From positions 1 to 64,000 of the forward strand of contig NZ_JAHLQL010000007.1 of assembly GCF_018919175.1 (NCBI RefSeq): DNA of 64,000 nucleotides. The letters are read 5' to 3'. The notes beneath the pieces are model-generated. The model did no database searches. It saw nothing but the letters and a program-made list of their open reading frames with translations, and was not told where the DNA came from. The stretch is from Clostridium simiarum. Lineage in GTDB: Bacteria; Bacillota; Clostridia; Clostridiales; Clostridiaceae. A program made the translations under genes and the position numbers. Below are positions 17,500-24,766 of the stretch, in pieces (position 1 is the first letter of the stretch; the number at the start of each line of letters is the position of its first letter).

Positions 17500-17514
17500 T
17501 GATAATAATTATCA
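17500..17514. promoter_or_regulatory. Perfect 7-1-7 Fur box
   Basis: TGATAATAATTATCA matches the Bacillus Fur consensus TGATAATNATTATCA at every position. It is distinct from PerR and Zur boxes, which differ at the outer bases. Its centre is about 50 bp upstream of the predicted start site, just outside the -35 element. Confidence 0.7.
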
Positions 17515-17620
17515 TTATTAATAGATTGTTAATAAATTTTAATCCTACAAGTCTCATCCTAATAGTTTTTTAAAAGCAACCCATCTTGATAGCTTCAGCT
17601 GAGCACTGGAATAGTATTTA

Positions 17621-17905
17621 AAAAGTAAGGACTTCACACAAGATTATAAATTTTGGTTCTCCTTTTAAAAGACTCATACAACATCACAAATCTTGGTTCC
17701 CTACTTAAGGCACTATCACCAAGTCATAGGTTGAGGATATCGGTTTAGGAAATTCCTCTTAATAGCCTCATATGAATATTAAAAGAGTAGCACTTCACAA
17801 AACATGATAAGTTTTGCTAATTACTTAAGCCACTATCACCAATTCATAGATTGATGGTATCTGTTCATGAAATTCCTCTTAATAATCTGAGATGAGTAGT
17901 CAAAA
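17621..17905. repeat. 120-bp tandem duplication
   Basis: Positions 17701-17790 and 17821-17905 align without gaps at exactly 120 bp distance (shared blocks ACTTAAG, CACTATCACCAA, AAATTCCTCTTAATA). A more degenerate third unit precedes them, with CTTCACACAAGATTATAAATTT matching CTTCACAAAACATGATAAGTTT. Each unit holds a small inverted repeat (TATCACCAA...TTGATGGTA). No gene is seen. Confidence 0.75.
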
Positions 17906-17994
17906 ATACTTGAAGAGTGCTGGAAGAGTATTAGAAGAGTAAGCAATTCAATCAGCAGAGTAGATTTGTGTATCTGCTTAGATTAGAGTAAAGA

Positions 17995-18066
17995 AAGGTT
18001 ACAGCTCTAGATAAAGATTTCTAAGGTTCACAAGAGCCAAAACTCCACTTTAAGTCAAGAACCCCC
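17995..18066 (+). repeat. Degenerate fragment of the two-hairpin element
   Basis: GTTACAGCTCTAGATAAAG, then ATTTCTAAGGTTC and AAGTCAAGAAC, match the 3' half of the two-hairpin family described at 45.07 kb. The second hairpin is decayed. Confidence 0.45.
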
Positions 18067-18258
18067 CTTATTAGAATTAACTGCAAAATCATAGAAGATT
18101 TTAAAGTTTCACTGTGTTTACGTAGAATTATTACAATCCATATTTTTAATGAAGTTGTTATGATTAATCCAAGATTCTTATTCTAGTATATCTATGCACA
18201 AAATATGAGAAAAGAAATCCTATATAGTTAAATAGAAAAATATTTCACAAATATAAAA

Positions 18259-18308
18259 CAATCCACAGTCTTGCTAATTTTATAGCTTTAGCTGTGGATT
18301 GTTTTTAT
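18259..18308. terminator. Terminator hairpin with long loop
   Basis: CAATCCACAG pairs with CTGTGGATTG across a 23-nt loop that can itself fold, followed on the plus strand by TTTTTATTTT. Read on the minus strand it also ends in T-rich DNA, and it lies 190 bp beyond the 60-residue gene. No plus-strand gene precedes it. Confidence 0.6.
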
Positions 18309-18353
18309 TTTTATGTTAATAATCTAAAAAATACATTTTAATCAAAACTTTTT

Positions 18354-18450
18354 TTATCCCGTGACTACCCGATCTAATACTCCCTTCTTCTTCAAGGTGG
18401 GGGTAAATATAAAGAGCGGTTACATCTTTGAATAAGGATTTCTAGGTTCA
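18354..18450 (+). repeat. Two-hairpin element, truncated copy
   Basis: It begins TTATCCCGTGACTACCC and ends AATAAGGATTTCTAGGTTC. The first hairpin (TACTCCC with GGGGGTA, closed by an AGAGCGG strand) is present, but the second hairpin is missing. Confidence 0.7.
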
Positions 18451-18498
18451 AAATGTGGCAAAGCTATTTATTAACCCAATGACTCTGTTTATTTGAAA

Positions 18499-18681
18499 TT
18501 ATTTTTTAACTATCTTATTAATTATAGTATCTTCAATTAATTCGCTTTTGCTAAATCCCTTTCGAAAGAAACGAATCTGCTTATACTTAATTCCATTCAT
18601 CTCAAAATCTAATACATCTATTCTATCACCTTTGTAAATAATGGGTTCCTTTTTACCTTTTAAAAAAACCTGTACTTCCAT
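18499..18681 (-). CDS. Small conserved-looking protein of unknown function
   Basis: A 60-residue basic protein behind a strong AAAGGGGATGAATAA site. It reads as alternating strands (VQVFLKGKKEPIIYKGDRID...GIKYKQIRFF) and a basic C-terminal helix ending IINKIVKK. The pattern suggests a small beta-barrel. I do not recognise a family. It is isolated, with repeats and a terminator downstream. The ribosome binding site and the reading-frame quality support it being real. Confidence 0.6.
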   Translation of the reverse strand: MEVQVFLKGKKEPIIYKGDRIDVLDFEMNGIKYKQIRFFRKGFSKSELIEDTIINKIVKK

Positions 18682-18987
18682 TTATTCATCCCCTTTTTGT
18701 CTGTTTTAGGACAGGACTATCACTCTAGCGTAGCCATCCTAATATTCTGAATAACCAAGCCTAAATTTCAAATGAAATTTAAAATTCAGCTCAAACCAGA
18801 AATTCTGTCTACTTTATATTATATTATTAAGTTAGAAAAATACACAATTCTAAATAAAAGTTTTAGTATCAAAGATAAATATTAAGGTATTGGTTAGTAA
18901 AAATTATGAGCATTTTTCGACATTTCTCATATTATATAGAAGAAAGGTAGAATATAGCCTTTCTAAATTTATAAAGAGGTGAATGGT
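18682..18987. other. Gap ahead of the His-rich protein
   Basis: About 306 bp of AT-rich DNA between divergent genes. A weak inverted repeat AGAAAGG/CCTTTCT lies at 18941-18964, just ahead of the ribosome binding site. I see no gene. Confidence 0.4.
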
Positions 18988-19341
18988 TTGGATAATTGCG
19001 TAAACTCAAATAATAAAAGATGCATGCCAACACAAACTCACGTACACGAATTTGAGCAAAGCACTAAATTAGCTGAAACTGGAGACGATAGACATAATCA
19101 TCGTCTTGCAGGCGTTACTAGTGAAGTCATTCCAATAGGAAATGGTAGACACGTTCATGCTATATTATCTAATACAGATTTTCTTGATCATCACCATGAG
19201 ATAGGTGTAACAACTGGTCCTGATATCCCTATCCCTGGTACTAATAAGCATGTTCACGTTGTAAATGGCGTAACTACTATTGACGATGGTCACTTCCATC
19301 AGTTCCAATTTACTACTCAAATAAATAGTCCACTTGTTTAA
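18988..19341 (+). CDS. YmaF-family histidine-rich protein
   Basis: A 117-residue protein with repeated His clusters spaced along three similar blocks: THVHEFE, DDRHNHRLAG, GRHVHAIL, DHHHEIGV, KHVHVVNG and DGHFHQFQF. This is the YmaF pattern, seen in spore-forming Firmicutes; the His pairs probably bind metal. The start is set to the TTG at 18988, 8 nt after AAAGAGG; the GTG nine bases upstream would overlap that site. A strong terminator follows 19 bp after the stop, so the gene is a single unit. Its role, perhaps spore-related, is not established. Confidence 0.85.
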   Translation: MDNCVNSNNKRCMPTQTHVHEFEQSTKLAETGDDRHNHRLAGVTSEVIPIGNGRHVHAILSNTDFLDHHHEIGVTTGPDIPIPGTNKHVHVVNGVTTIDDGHFHQFQFTTQINSPLV

Positions 19342-19359
19342 ACTAAATATTAATATATC

Positions 19360-19387
19360 AAGGGAAGGCATATTGCCTTCCCTTTTT
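19360..19387 (+). terminator. Rho-independent terminator
   Basis: GGGAAGGC and GCCTTCCC form an 8-bp stem (plus AA/TT) with a 5-nt loop and a TTTTT tail. It ends the YmaF-type gene. The GC palindrome begins at the next base. Confidence 0.9.
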
Positions 19388-19417
19388 GGGAAATACACCC
19401 CCGGGGGTGTATTTCCC
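19388..19417. repeat. 30-bp perfect palindrome of the CCCCCGGGGG family
   Basis: Two 15-bp arms, GGGAAATACACCCCC and its complement, with no loop. The GC-rich core is striking in this AT-rich region. Related copies are at 21691-21751 (extended), 22613-22632 and 26407-26427 (half copies). Confidence 0.9.
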
Positions 19418-19440
19418 GATGTATTTCCAAATATAAAGAC

Positions 19441-19503
19441 TTATCCACAGAAAAGTGACCTTATCAACAGGTTGTCCACAGTTACATTCACATATTATTC
19501 ACA
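19441..19503 (+). promoter_or_regulatory. Cluster of four DnaA boxes
   Basis: TTATCCACA at 19441 and TTATTCACA at 19495 match the consensus TTATNCACA exactly. TTATCAACA at 19461 and TTGTCCACA at 19472 have one mismatch each. All face the same way, and the start-to-start distances (20, 11 and 23 bp) are close to multiples of the helical turn. A weak fifth site (ACATTCACA) is at 19484. No dnaA, dnaN or rep gene is nearby, so this is not oriC by context. It may titrate DnaA or control the secreted-protein gene that starts 130 bp downstream. Confidence 0.7.
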
Positions 19504-19631
19504 CCCTGTTTACTGTATATAAACAATGTGATAATTATCCAAAATGTTATGGCAAAATATTCTTTGTTAAAAAGGCTTATTTTAAAATAGCTTGATAACC
19601 TTTTGGGAACACTAGTTATGAGGTGGTGTTT

Positions 19632-20057
19632 ATGTTTAAAAAAATAGCTATTGTTTTATTTAGTTTACTTTTATTTTCTATGAAGGTTTCAGCTGCAGAA
19701 AGTATACATGTTGAAATCTTTCATATAAATCAAGAATCCGTTGTAAAAAGAACTCCCCTAACTTCCAAAATACAAAGAGAAGCCGAAAATTATATTAAAG
19801 GAATAACAGGAGTATATGCCAAATTTAATCCCATTCCTAATAGTGGCTATATGATTAAAATTCCTTTTGAAACACCTGCAATGATAAAGAATCAATGGAT
19901 AAATGCCTTTGTAGATGAAATTATTGTTATCTTTCCAGAGCAGGAAGACCCTTACCTATTGGTTTTTGATAATAAGGATAGAACTATATTTTTAAGTTTT
20001 AAAGGTAATACAGACTTGTTATTAAAGCATTTAAAATTCAAGCTAAATACTAGCTAA
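19632..20057 (+). CDS. Secreted protein of unknown function
   Basis: A 141-residue protein with a signal peptide: MFKKIAIVLFSLLLFSMKVSA, probably cut after VSA. The mature ~120 residues contain a helical start (TSKIQREAENYIKGITGVYAKF) and then alternating strands (YMIKIPFETP, VDEIIVIFPEQEDPYLLVFD, RTIFLSFKG). The ATG follows AGGTGG at 5-nt spacing; two GTG codons upstream lie inside the site. I recognise no family. Its position 130 bp downstream of the DnaA-box cluster makes replication-linked expression a possibility, without direct evidence. Confidence 0.7.
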   Translation: MFKKIAIVLFSLLLFSMKVSAAESIHVEIFHINQESVVKRTPLTSKIQREAENYIKGITGVYAKFNPIPNSGYMIKIPFETPAMIKNQWINAFVDEIIVIFPEQEDPYLLVFDNKDRTIFLSFKGNTDLLLKHLKFKLNTS

Positions 20058-20296
20058 AATATTTAAAGTCCTTAAAATCTTTATTTCCCATCTTTAATGT
20101 TAACTACTCTACCCATAAGAACCTTTTTCTTCGTTAGATACTTAAATATTAATATTACTTTAAGGAAATATTCACCTACTAAGGAATTCATATTTAAGAT
20201 TTTATTTTAACATACTACTCTTCTAGGATTAGGTTTAATGATAATTTTCCCTAAAATTTTAGGAGCGCTAAAATGCACTCCTAATTCATAAGCTTC
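20058..20296. other. Convergent gap without genes
   Basis: AT-rich DNA with a small hairpin, TTAGGAG/CTCCTAA at about 20259-20284, placed to terminate either flanking gene. Nothing else is recognised. Confidence 0.4.
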
Positions 20297-20455
20297 TTAT
20301 CTTTTATTTTTAACAGGCTGTTTTACACCGTAAATCTCCATAACCAAATCCTTAAAGGCCACTGGATCTCCCAAGATTGTAAAGAAAACAAATGCTGCAG
20401 GTATTAAAATACCAAGCCCTATCTTTTGAATTAAATTATATTCTTTGTTTCTCAT
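20297..20455 (-). CDS. Small single-helix membrane protein
   Basis: A 52-residue open frame with an excellent AGGAGGGGCAATT ribosome binding site before ATG 20453-20455. It starts MRNKEYNLIQKIG and has one hydrophobic helix (LGILIPAAFVFFTIL). It then continues as a short soluble tail with VMEIYGVKQPVKNKR. It would sit in the cytoplasmic membrane. It is monocistronic and divergent from the dehydrogenase gene. I do not recognise it; the ribosome binding site and clean helix argue it is real. Confidence 0.6.
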   Translation of the reverse strand: MRNKEYNLIQKIGLGILIPAAFVFFTILGDPVAFKDLVMEIYGVKQPVKNKR

Positions 20456-20730
20456 AATTGCCCCTCCTATTCTTGAGGTAAATTAATTCATACCGTAAAT
20501 TACTATAGCAACAATTATACCCTAAGCTTATATGAAATGTAATAGTTTCTCTTAAATTTTACACAATGTTAATCATAAGTTTTCAATCTATACTAAACTT
20601 TCAATTTAATCTTTCAAATTAAATATTTTGTCCATGATTTACCCTTTGTTATCTTTTCATTTTTTATTTTTTAGGGTTATAATGTTAAGTGTAAAACTTT
20701 TTATTAATAAAACATAGGGGGTACGTTTTA

Positions 20731-21684
20731 ATGAGAATCGTAGTGTTAGAGCCTTTAGGAATATCAGGAGAAGAACTTTTAGAAATTGGATCTTCTTTAA
20801 CAGATTTAGGTCATGAAATAATATCTTATGCAAGTAGACCTTGTAACGAAGAAGAGCTTCTTGAAAGGATTGAAGGTGCTGAGATACTAGTTGTTGCTAA
20901 TATGCCTCTTAGCGGAAATGCTATAGCTTCAAATCCTAATATAAAGATGATTTCTGTTGCTTTTACAGGAGTTGATCATATAGATATGAAAACTTGCAGA
21001 GAAAATAACATAGTAGTTTGTAATGCTGCTGGATATAGCACATTTTCCGTAGCTGAGCTAACCTTTGGACTTATACTTTCAACTCTTAGAAATATAGTTC
21101 CTTTGGACAAAGCTACTCGTGAAAGCAAAACTAAGGATGGCTTTAGTCAAAATGAGCTTTATGGAAAAACTTTAGGTATTGTAGGAACTGGTGCTATTGG
21201 AATGAAGGTAGCGGAAATAGCTAAAGTATTTGGTTGCAATATTTTAGCTTATAGTAGAAGTAAAAGAGACAAGGCTTCTGACTTAGGAGTTAAATATGTA
21301 ACTCTTAAAGAACTTCTTTCCGAAAGTGATATAGTATCTCTTCATGTTCCTTTGACAGAGGAAACCAAAGGGTTAATTGGAAAAGAAGAGCTCTCTCTTA
21401 TGAAGCCTTCTGCCATACTTATAAATACAGCTAGAGGTCCTGTGGTAGATGAAAAAGCTTTATGTGAAGCCCTTGAAAATGAGCTTATTGCTGCCGCTGG
21501 CGTAGATGTGTTCGACATAGAACCACCACTTTCAGAAGATCATCCAATGCTAAAAGCTCCAAATACTGTGGTTACACCACATATAGCCTTTGCTACTAAA
21601 GAAGCTATTGTAAGAAGAGCAAACATAACCTTTGAAAATATTTCAAAATGGCTACAAGGAACTCCACAAAACTTGATGAAATAA
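20731..21684 (+). CDS. D-isomer-specific 2-hydroxyacid dehydrogenase
   Basis: A 317-residue NAD-dependent oxidoreductase interconverting a 2-keto acid and a D-2-hydroxy acid. The Rossmann motif is GIVGTGAIG (residues 149-157), followed by the acidic-end equivalent LAYSRS. The catalytic triad is Arg235 (NTARGP), Glu264 (FDIEPPL) and His284 (TPHIAF). An Arg-like residue after the second strand (SRSKR) could favour NADP, but this is uncertain. The substrate may be phosphoglycerate, glyoxylate or a longer keto acid. The ATG follows AGGGGGTACGTTTTA, and a TATAAT hexamer is at 20678. It is a single gene ending at a strong palindromic terminator. Confidence 0.93.
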   Translation: MRIVVLEPLGISGEELLEIGSSLTDLGHEIISYASRPCNEEELLERIEGAEILVVANMPLSGNAIASNPNIKMISVAFTGVDHIDMKTCRENNIVVCNAAGYSTFSVAELTFGLILSTLRNIVPLDKATRESKTKDGFSQNELYGKTLGIVGTGAIGMKVAEIAKVFGCNILAYSRSKRDKASDLGVKYVTLKELLSESDIVSLHVPLTEETKGLIGKEELSLMKPSAILINTARGPVVDEKALCEALENELIAAAGVDVFDIEPPLSEDHPMLKAPNTVVTPHIAFATKEAIVRRANITFENISKWLQGTPQNLMK

Positions 21685-21690
21685 CCCTGA

Positions 21691-21751
21691 AAACACGGGA
21701 AATAACACCCCCGGGGGGCAAAGACCCCCGGGGGTGTTATTTCCCGTGTTT
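21691..21751. terminator. 27-bp-arm palindromic terminator, CCCCCGGGGG family
   Basis: Two perfect 27-bp arms (AAACACGGGAAATAACACCC, then CCGGGGG, with its complement) enclose a 7-nt GCAAAGA loop. It lies exactly between convergent genes and ends in GTTT on each side. It belongs to the same family as the 30-bp palindrome at 19388. Confidence 0.85.
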
Positions 21752-21766
21752 CCTGTCTAAATCTTC

Positions 21767-22594
21767 TTACCAATAAATAAGTATACCTTTGAATTCATGG
21801 GCATATACATACTTGCCATCATTAATTTTAACCCTTTTCAATATGGATTTTTCTACTTCTTTCAAATCATATTTCCCAAGAATTTTCTTTACATTATCTT
21901 TGATTAATTCTTCATGACTTTCATAAACAAAATCTCTCTTTAAATCAACTACTTCTACATTGGGATATAACCCCATTTCGTAAAGTATATTATATATGTG
22001 GATATAATCTCTTCTAGGTGAATCAATTTCGTATCCAACCTTTTCATGTAACTCTAAATAGTGTGGTCTATCTGGCCCTGAGGTCATACCTATTATACGT
22101 AAATTTTTACCACAGCTAGTCATTTTCTGAATCACATTTCTCATATCCTTCATCCTGTAGAAACAATTTACCCCAAGAACCACATCATAACTATCTTTAG
22201 CATGAAAATCTTCAAACTTAGAATGTATAAATTCCATATTGAAAATATTTCTTTTTTCAGCTTCACTGCCTACAAAGTTAATTACAGCTTTAGATATATC
22301 TATACAGGTTAACTTCTTTACTTTTTCTGCAATGGCATAACTATAATTACCCCACCCAGGTCCTATCTCTAACACATTATAGTCTTTATTAAGAAGTCCT
22401 ACTAATCTCTCTCTTAAAGGAGCTATTTCCTTATCACCCAAGGCACCTTTTCGATTTTTGTTAAAAAAGTCCTGCCAGAACTTTTCCTCTTCTTCGTCCT
22501 TTTTCATCCTTTCTGAAAGCTGTCCCTCTCCATCCTTCATTCCTTCTAACCATAGCTTATTAAAATCTAAATTAAACTTGCAACCTAAATACAT
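21767..22594 (-). CDS. Class I SAM-dependent methyltransferase
   Basis: A 275-residue protein. Motif I is NVLEIGPGWGNYSYAIAE, followed by the acidic motif II end LTCIDIS and motif III-like YDVVLGVNCFYRM. The N-terminal ~75 residues are charged and helical. The C-terminal part includes VYESHEELIKDNVKKIL, often seen in small-molecule methyltransferases. The start is the ATG behind ATGGAGATAAAT; four codons upstream, another ATG lies at the site itself. The substrate is unknown. The gene converges on the dehydrogenase across the GC palindrome. Confidence 0.88.
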   Translation of the reverse strand: MYLGCKFNLDFNKLWLEGMKDGEGQLSERMKKDEEEEKFWQDFFNKNRKGALGDKEIAPLRERLVGLLNKDYNVLEIGPGWGNYSYAIAEKVKKLTCIDISKAVINFVGSEAEKRNIFNMEFIHSKFEDFHAKDSYDVVLGVNCFYRMKDMRNVIQKMTSCGKNLRIIGMTSGPDRPHYLELHEKVGYEIDSPRRDYIHIYNILYEMGLYPNVEVVDLKRDFVYESHEELIKDNVKKILGKYDLKEVEKSILKRVKINDGKYVYAHEFKGILIYW

Positions 22595-22612
22595 ATTTAT
22601 CTCCATTTCTGA

Positions 22613-22632
22613 CCCCCGGGGGTGTATTTCCC
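22613..22632. repeat. Half copy of the CCCCCGGGGG palindrome
   Basis: CCCCCGGGGGTGTATTTCCC equals the right half of the palindrome at 19388 plus its centre. It sits immediately upstream of the methyltransferase start. Confidence 0.8.
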
Positions 22633-22669
22633 AAGCCTATTTAGAAAACTTAAGTTTTTTAAATAGGCT

Positions 22670-22800
22670 TTATCCCATGACTAACCGCTCTAATAGACCC
22701 ATCTTTTTCAAAGTAGGAATAAAGTGCGGCTACGTCCATGAATAACAACTTCTAAGCTTTAGAGAGAGTAAAAACTCCATCTAAAGGCGAAAACTCTATT
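22670..22800 (+). repeat. Two-hairpin element, full copy
   Basis: It starts TTATCCCATGACTAACCGCT and has first-hairpin strands CCGCTCTAATA / AATAAAGTGCGG. The second hairpin is GCTTTAGAGAGAGT / ACTCCATCTAAAGGC around AAAA. It fills the gap between the methyltransferase and the B12 ABC operon. Confidence 0.8.
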
Positions 22801-22810
22801 ATATAAATTT

Positions 22811-23602
22811 TTAAATACCCTTTAAAGGAACCACTCTAAACCCTAAATCATCCTTTAAGATTTTAACCTCAACCTCATATACATCCCTAATATTTTCTTC
22901 TGTTAAAACCTCTTCTGCCTCTCCAAAAGAATGGATTTTTCCGGACTTTAAAAGTATTAGTTTATTAGAAAACCTAGCTGCCATTTCTAAGTTATGCATA
23001 ACCATTATCACTAATTTATTTTCCTTTTCAGATAGATTATTTAAAAGGTTTAATACCTCAAGCTGATATTTTATATCTAAAGCTGAGGTAGGCTCGTCTA
23101 ACAATAATATATCTGGTTCTTGAACTAGAGCTTTAGCCATCATAACCTTTTGTCTTTCTCCTCCACTAAGCTCTGTTATATCCTTTTGAATCATAGACTG
23201 AAGTCCTAAATATTCAGCTACCCTCTCCACTACTTTCAAGTCCTCTTTAGTAACAGACCAACTCACATGAGGCTTTCTCCCCATAAGCATAACTTCCATT
23301 ACATTTATCTTAAAAGAGCTATTATAATTCTGGGGTACATACCCCTGAATCTTTGCTAGTTCCTTTAGAGGTATGTCCTTTAAATTCATATCTTTTATAG
23401 TTATGTTGCCTTTTTTCACACTTAAAATATTGGCAATGGCCTTTAATAAAGTACTTTTACCCGCCCCGTTTGGCCCTATTATACTCACAATATCCCCTTT
23501 AAATAACTCCATATTTATATCCTTCAATATCTCCCTTGAAGAATAAGCAAAGCTTAAGTCTTTTATATCAAGTAGCGGCTTTTCTAAATTCTTATGTTTC
23601 AT
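22811..23602 (-). CDS. btuD: Cobalamin-type ABC importer ATPase
   Basis: A 263-residue ABC ATPase of the FecE/BtuD group. Walker A is IGPNGAGKSTLLKA, the Q-loop region is QGYVPQ, the signature is LSGGERQKV, Walker B is DILLLDEPTSALD, and the H-loop is VMHNLEMA. It follows the permease gene by 14 bp. The start is the ATG behind AAAGGAGAGAGCATA; an in-frame ATG eight codons upstream would overlap the permease end. The B12 assignment rests on the riboswitch ahead of the operon. From sequence alone it could equally serve a siderophore. Confidence 0.88.
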   Translation of the reverse strand: MKHKNLEKPLLDIKDLSFAYSSREILKDINMELFKGDIVSIIGPNGAGKSTLLKAIANILSVKKGNITIKDMNLKDIPLKELAKIQGYVPQNYNSSFKINVMEVMLMGRKPHVSWSVTKEDLKVVERVAEYLGLQSMIQKDITELSGGERQKVMMAKALVQEPDILLLDEPTSALDIKYQLEVLNLLNNLSEKENKLVIMVMHNLEMAARFSNKLILLKSGKIHSFGEAEEVLTEENIRDVYEVEVKILKDDLGFRVVPLKGI

Positions 23603-23616
23603 TATGCTCTCTCCTT

Positions 23617-24696
23617 TTACTCCCAATGTTTTTTATCCTTTTTAACCAATATATAGATAAAAAATGGCGCTCCAATTAATGAAGTCACAATACCTACTGG
23701 AATTTCTATAGGAGATATTATGGTTCTTGCTAAGGTATCTGAAAGTAGTAAAAGCAAAGCCCCTACAAAAGCTGAGCCAATAATTAGGTACTTATTATCT
23801 GAACCTAAAATGTTTCTACTAATATGTGGAGCAATGAGACCTACAAAACCAATTACCCCACTAAAAGCAATGGTTGCTGAAGCCATAAATGTCACCGTAA
23901 TAAGGGTTAAAAGTATTGTTCTTTTAACATTTACCCCTAGGGTCTTTGCTATGTCCTCTCCCATGGACAAAGCATTTATATCCGAAGAATATTTAATGAG
24001 AATTATAAAGCAAAGAAGTATTACAGGTGATAATATCTTTATGTTTTTAAGATTAGCACCCCAAAATCCTCCCATAAGCCAAAGATCTAAATTTCTTAAA
24101 GCCTCATTATTGGAAAAATATTTAAGCACAGAAATTCCTGCGGAAAAAAGACTTCCTACAGCAACTCCTGATAATAATAGTATAGTTGTAGTTGCTCCTT
24201 TTATTTTTCCTATCAAATATACTAAGGCTAGAGACAAGGCTCCAAATACAAAGGCATTAAAAGCAATTAGAAAAGGAGAGGTCTGTACAAGCTTTAACCC
24301 AAATATACTTTTTCCCATAACAATGGCTATGGCCGCTCCAAAGGCCGCTCCACTTGAAACTCCTAAGGTATAGGGACTTGCTAGAGGATTTCTTAATATC
24401 CCTTGCATAACTGCCCCAGCAGCCCCTAAAGCCATACCTGAAATTACTGCTAACATAACTCTTGGAAATCTTATAGATAATATAACATATTGGGTCATTT
24501 CCTCACTTTGAAGTCCTAATATATCCCCAAATATGGCTACTAAAACCTGTTTAAAGGTAAACTTCATAGATCCTATGCTTATAGAAAACGTCATAGTAAA
24601 TAAGGTTAATGCTATTAATATAACTAATATAAATTTTTTCTTTTTAATAAATTCCTTATAAAAACTTTCTATAGAGTAATTATTTTTATTTTCCAT
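23617..24696 (-). CDS. btuC: Cobalamin-type ABC importer permease (FecCD family)
   Basis: A 359-residue FecCD/BtuC permease with about ten helices, normal for the family. Typical segments are [40 protein letters not shown], and late [19 protein letters not shown], the ATPase coupling loop, followed by [11 protein letters not shown]. It forms the homodimeric channel in the cytoplasmic membrane. It lies 70 bp downstream of the binding protein and 14 bp ahead of the ATPase. Substrate is inferred from the cobalamin riboswitch. Confidence 0.9.
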   Translation of the reverse strand: MENKNNYSIESFYKEFIKKKKFILVILIALTLFTMTFSISIGSMKFTFKQVLVAIFGDILGLQSEEMTQYVILSIRFPRVMLAVISGMALGAAGAVMQGILRNPLASPYTLGVSSGAAFGAAIAIVMGKSIFGLKLVQTSPFLIAFNAFVFGALSLALVYLIGKIKGATTTILLLSGVAVGSLFSAGISVLKYFSNNEALRNLDLWLMGGFWGANLKNIKILSPVILLCFIILIKYSSDINALSMGEDIAKTLGVNVKRTILLTLITVTFMASATIAFSGVIGFVGLIAPHISRNILGSDNKYLIIGSAFVGALLLLLSDTLARTIISPIEIPVGIVTSLIGAPFFIYILVKKDKKHWE

Positions 24697-24766
24697 ATGC
24701 GCCCCTCTAATAATTATTTTGAAATGGAGCTCTCTTGAAAGAACCCCATTTCCATTAATCTAATTC

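Noticed and set aside
19441..19503. Chromosome or plasmid replication origin
   Set aside because: No dnaA, dnaN, rpmH, parAB or rep gene is nearby and no extended AT-rich unwinding run is obvious; the cluster is more likely regulatory.
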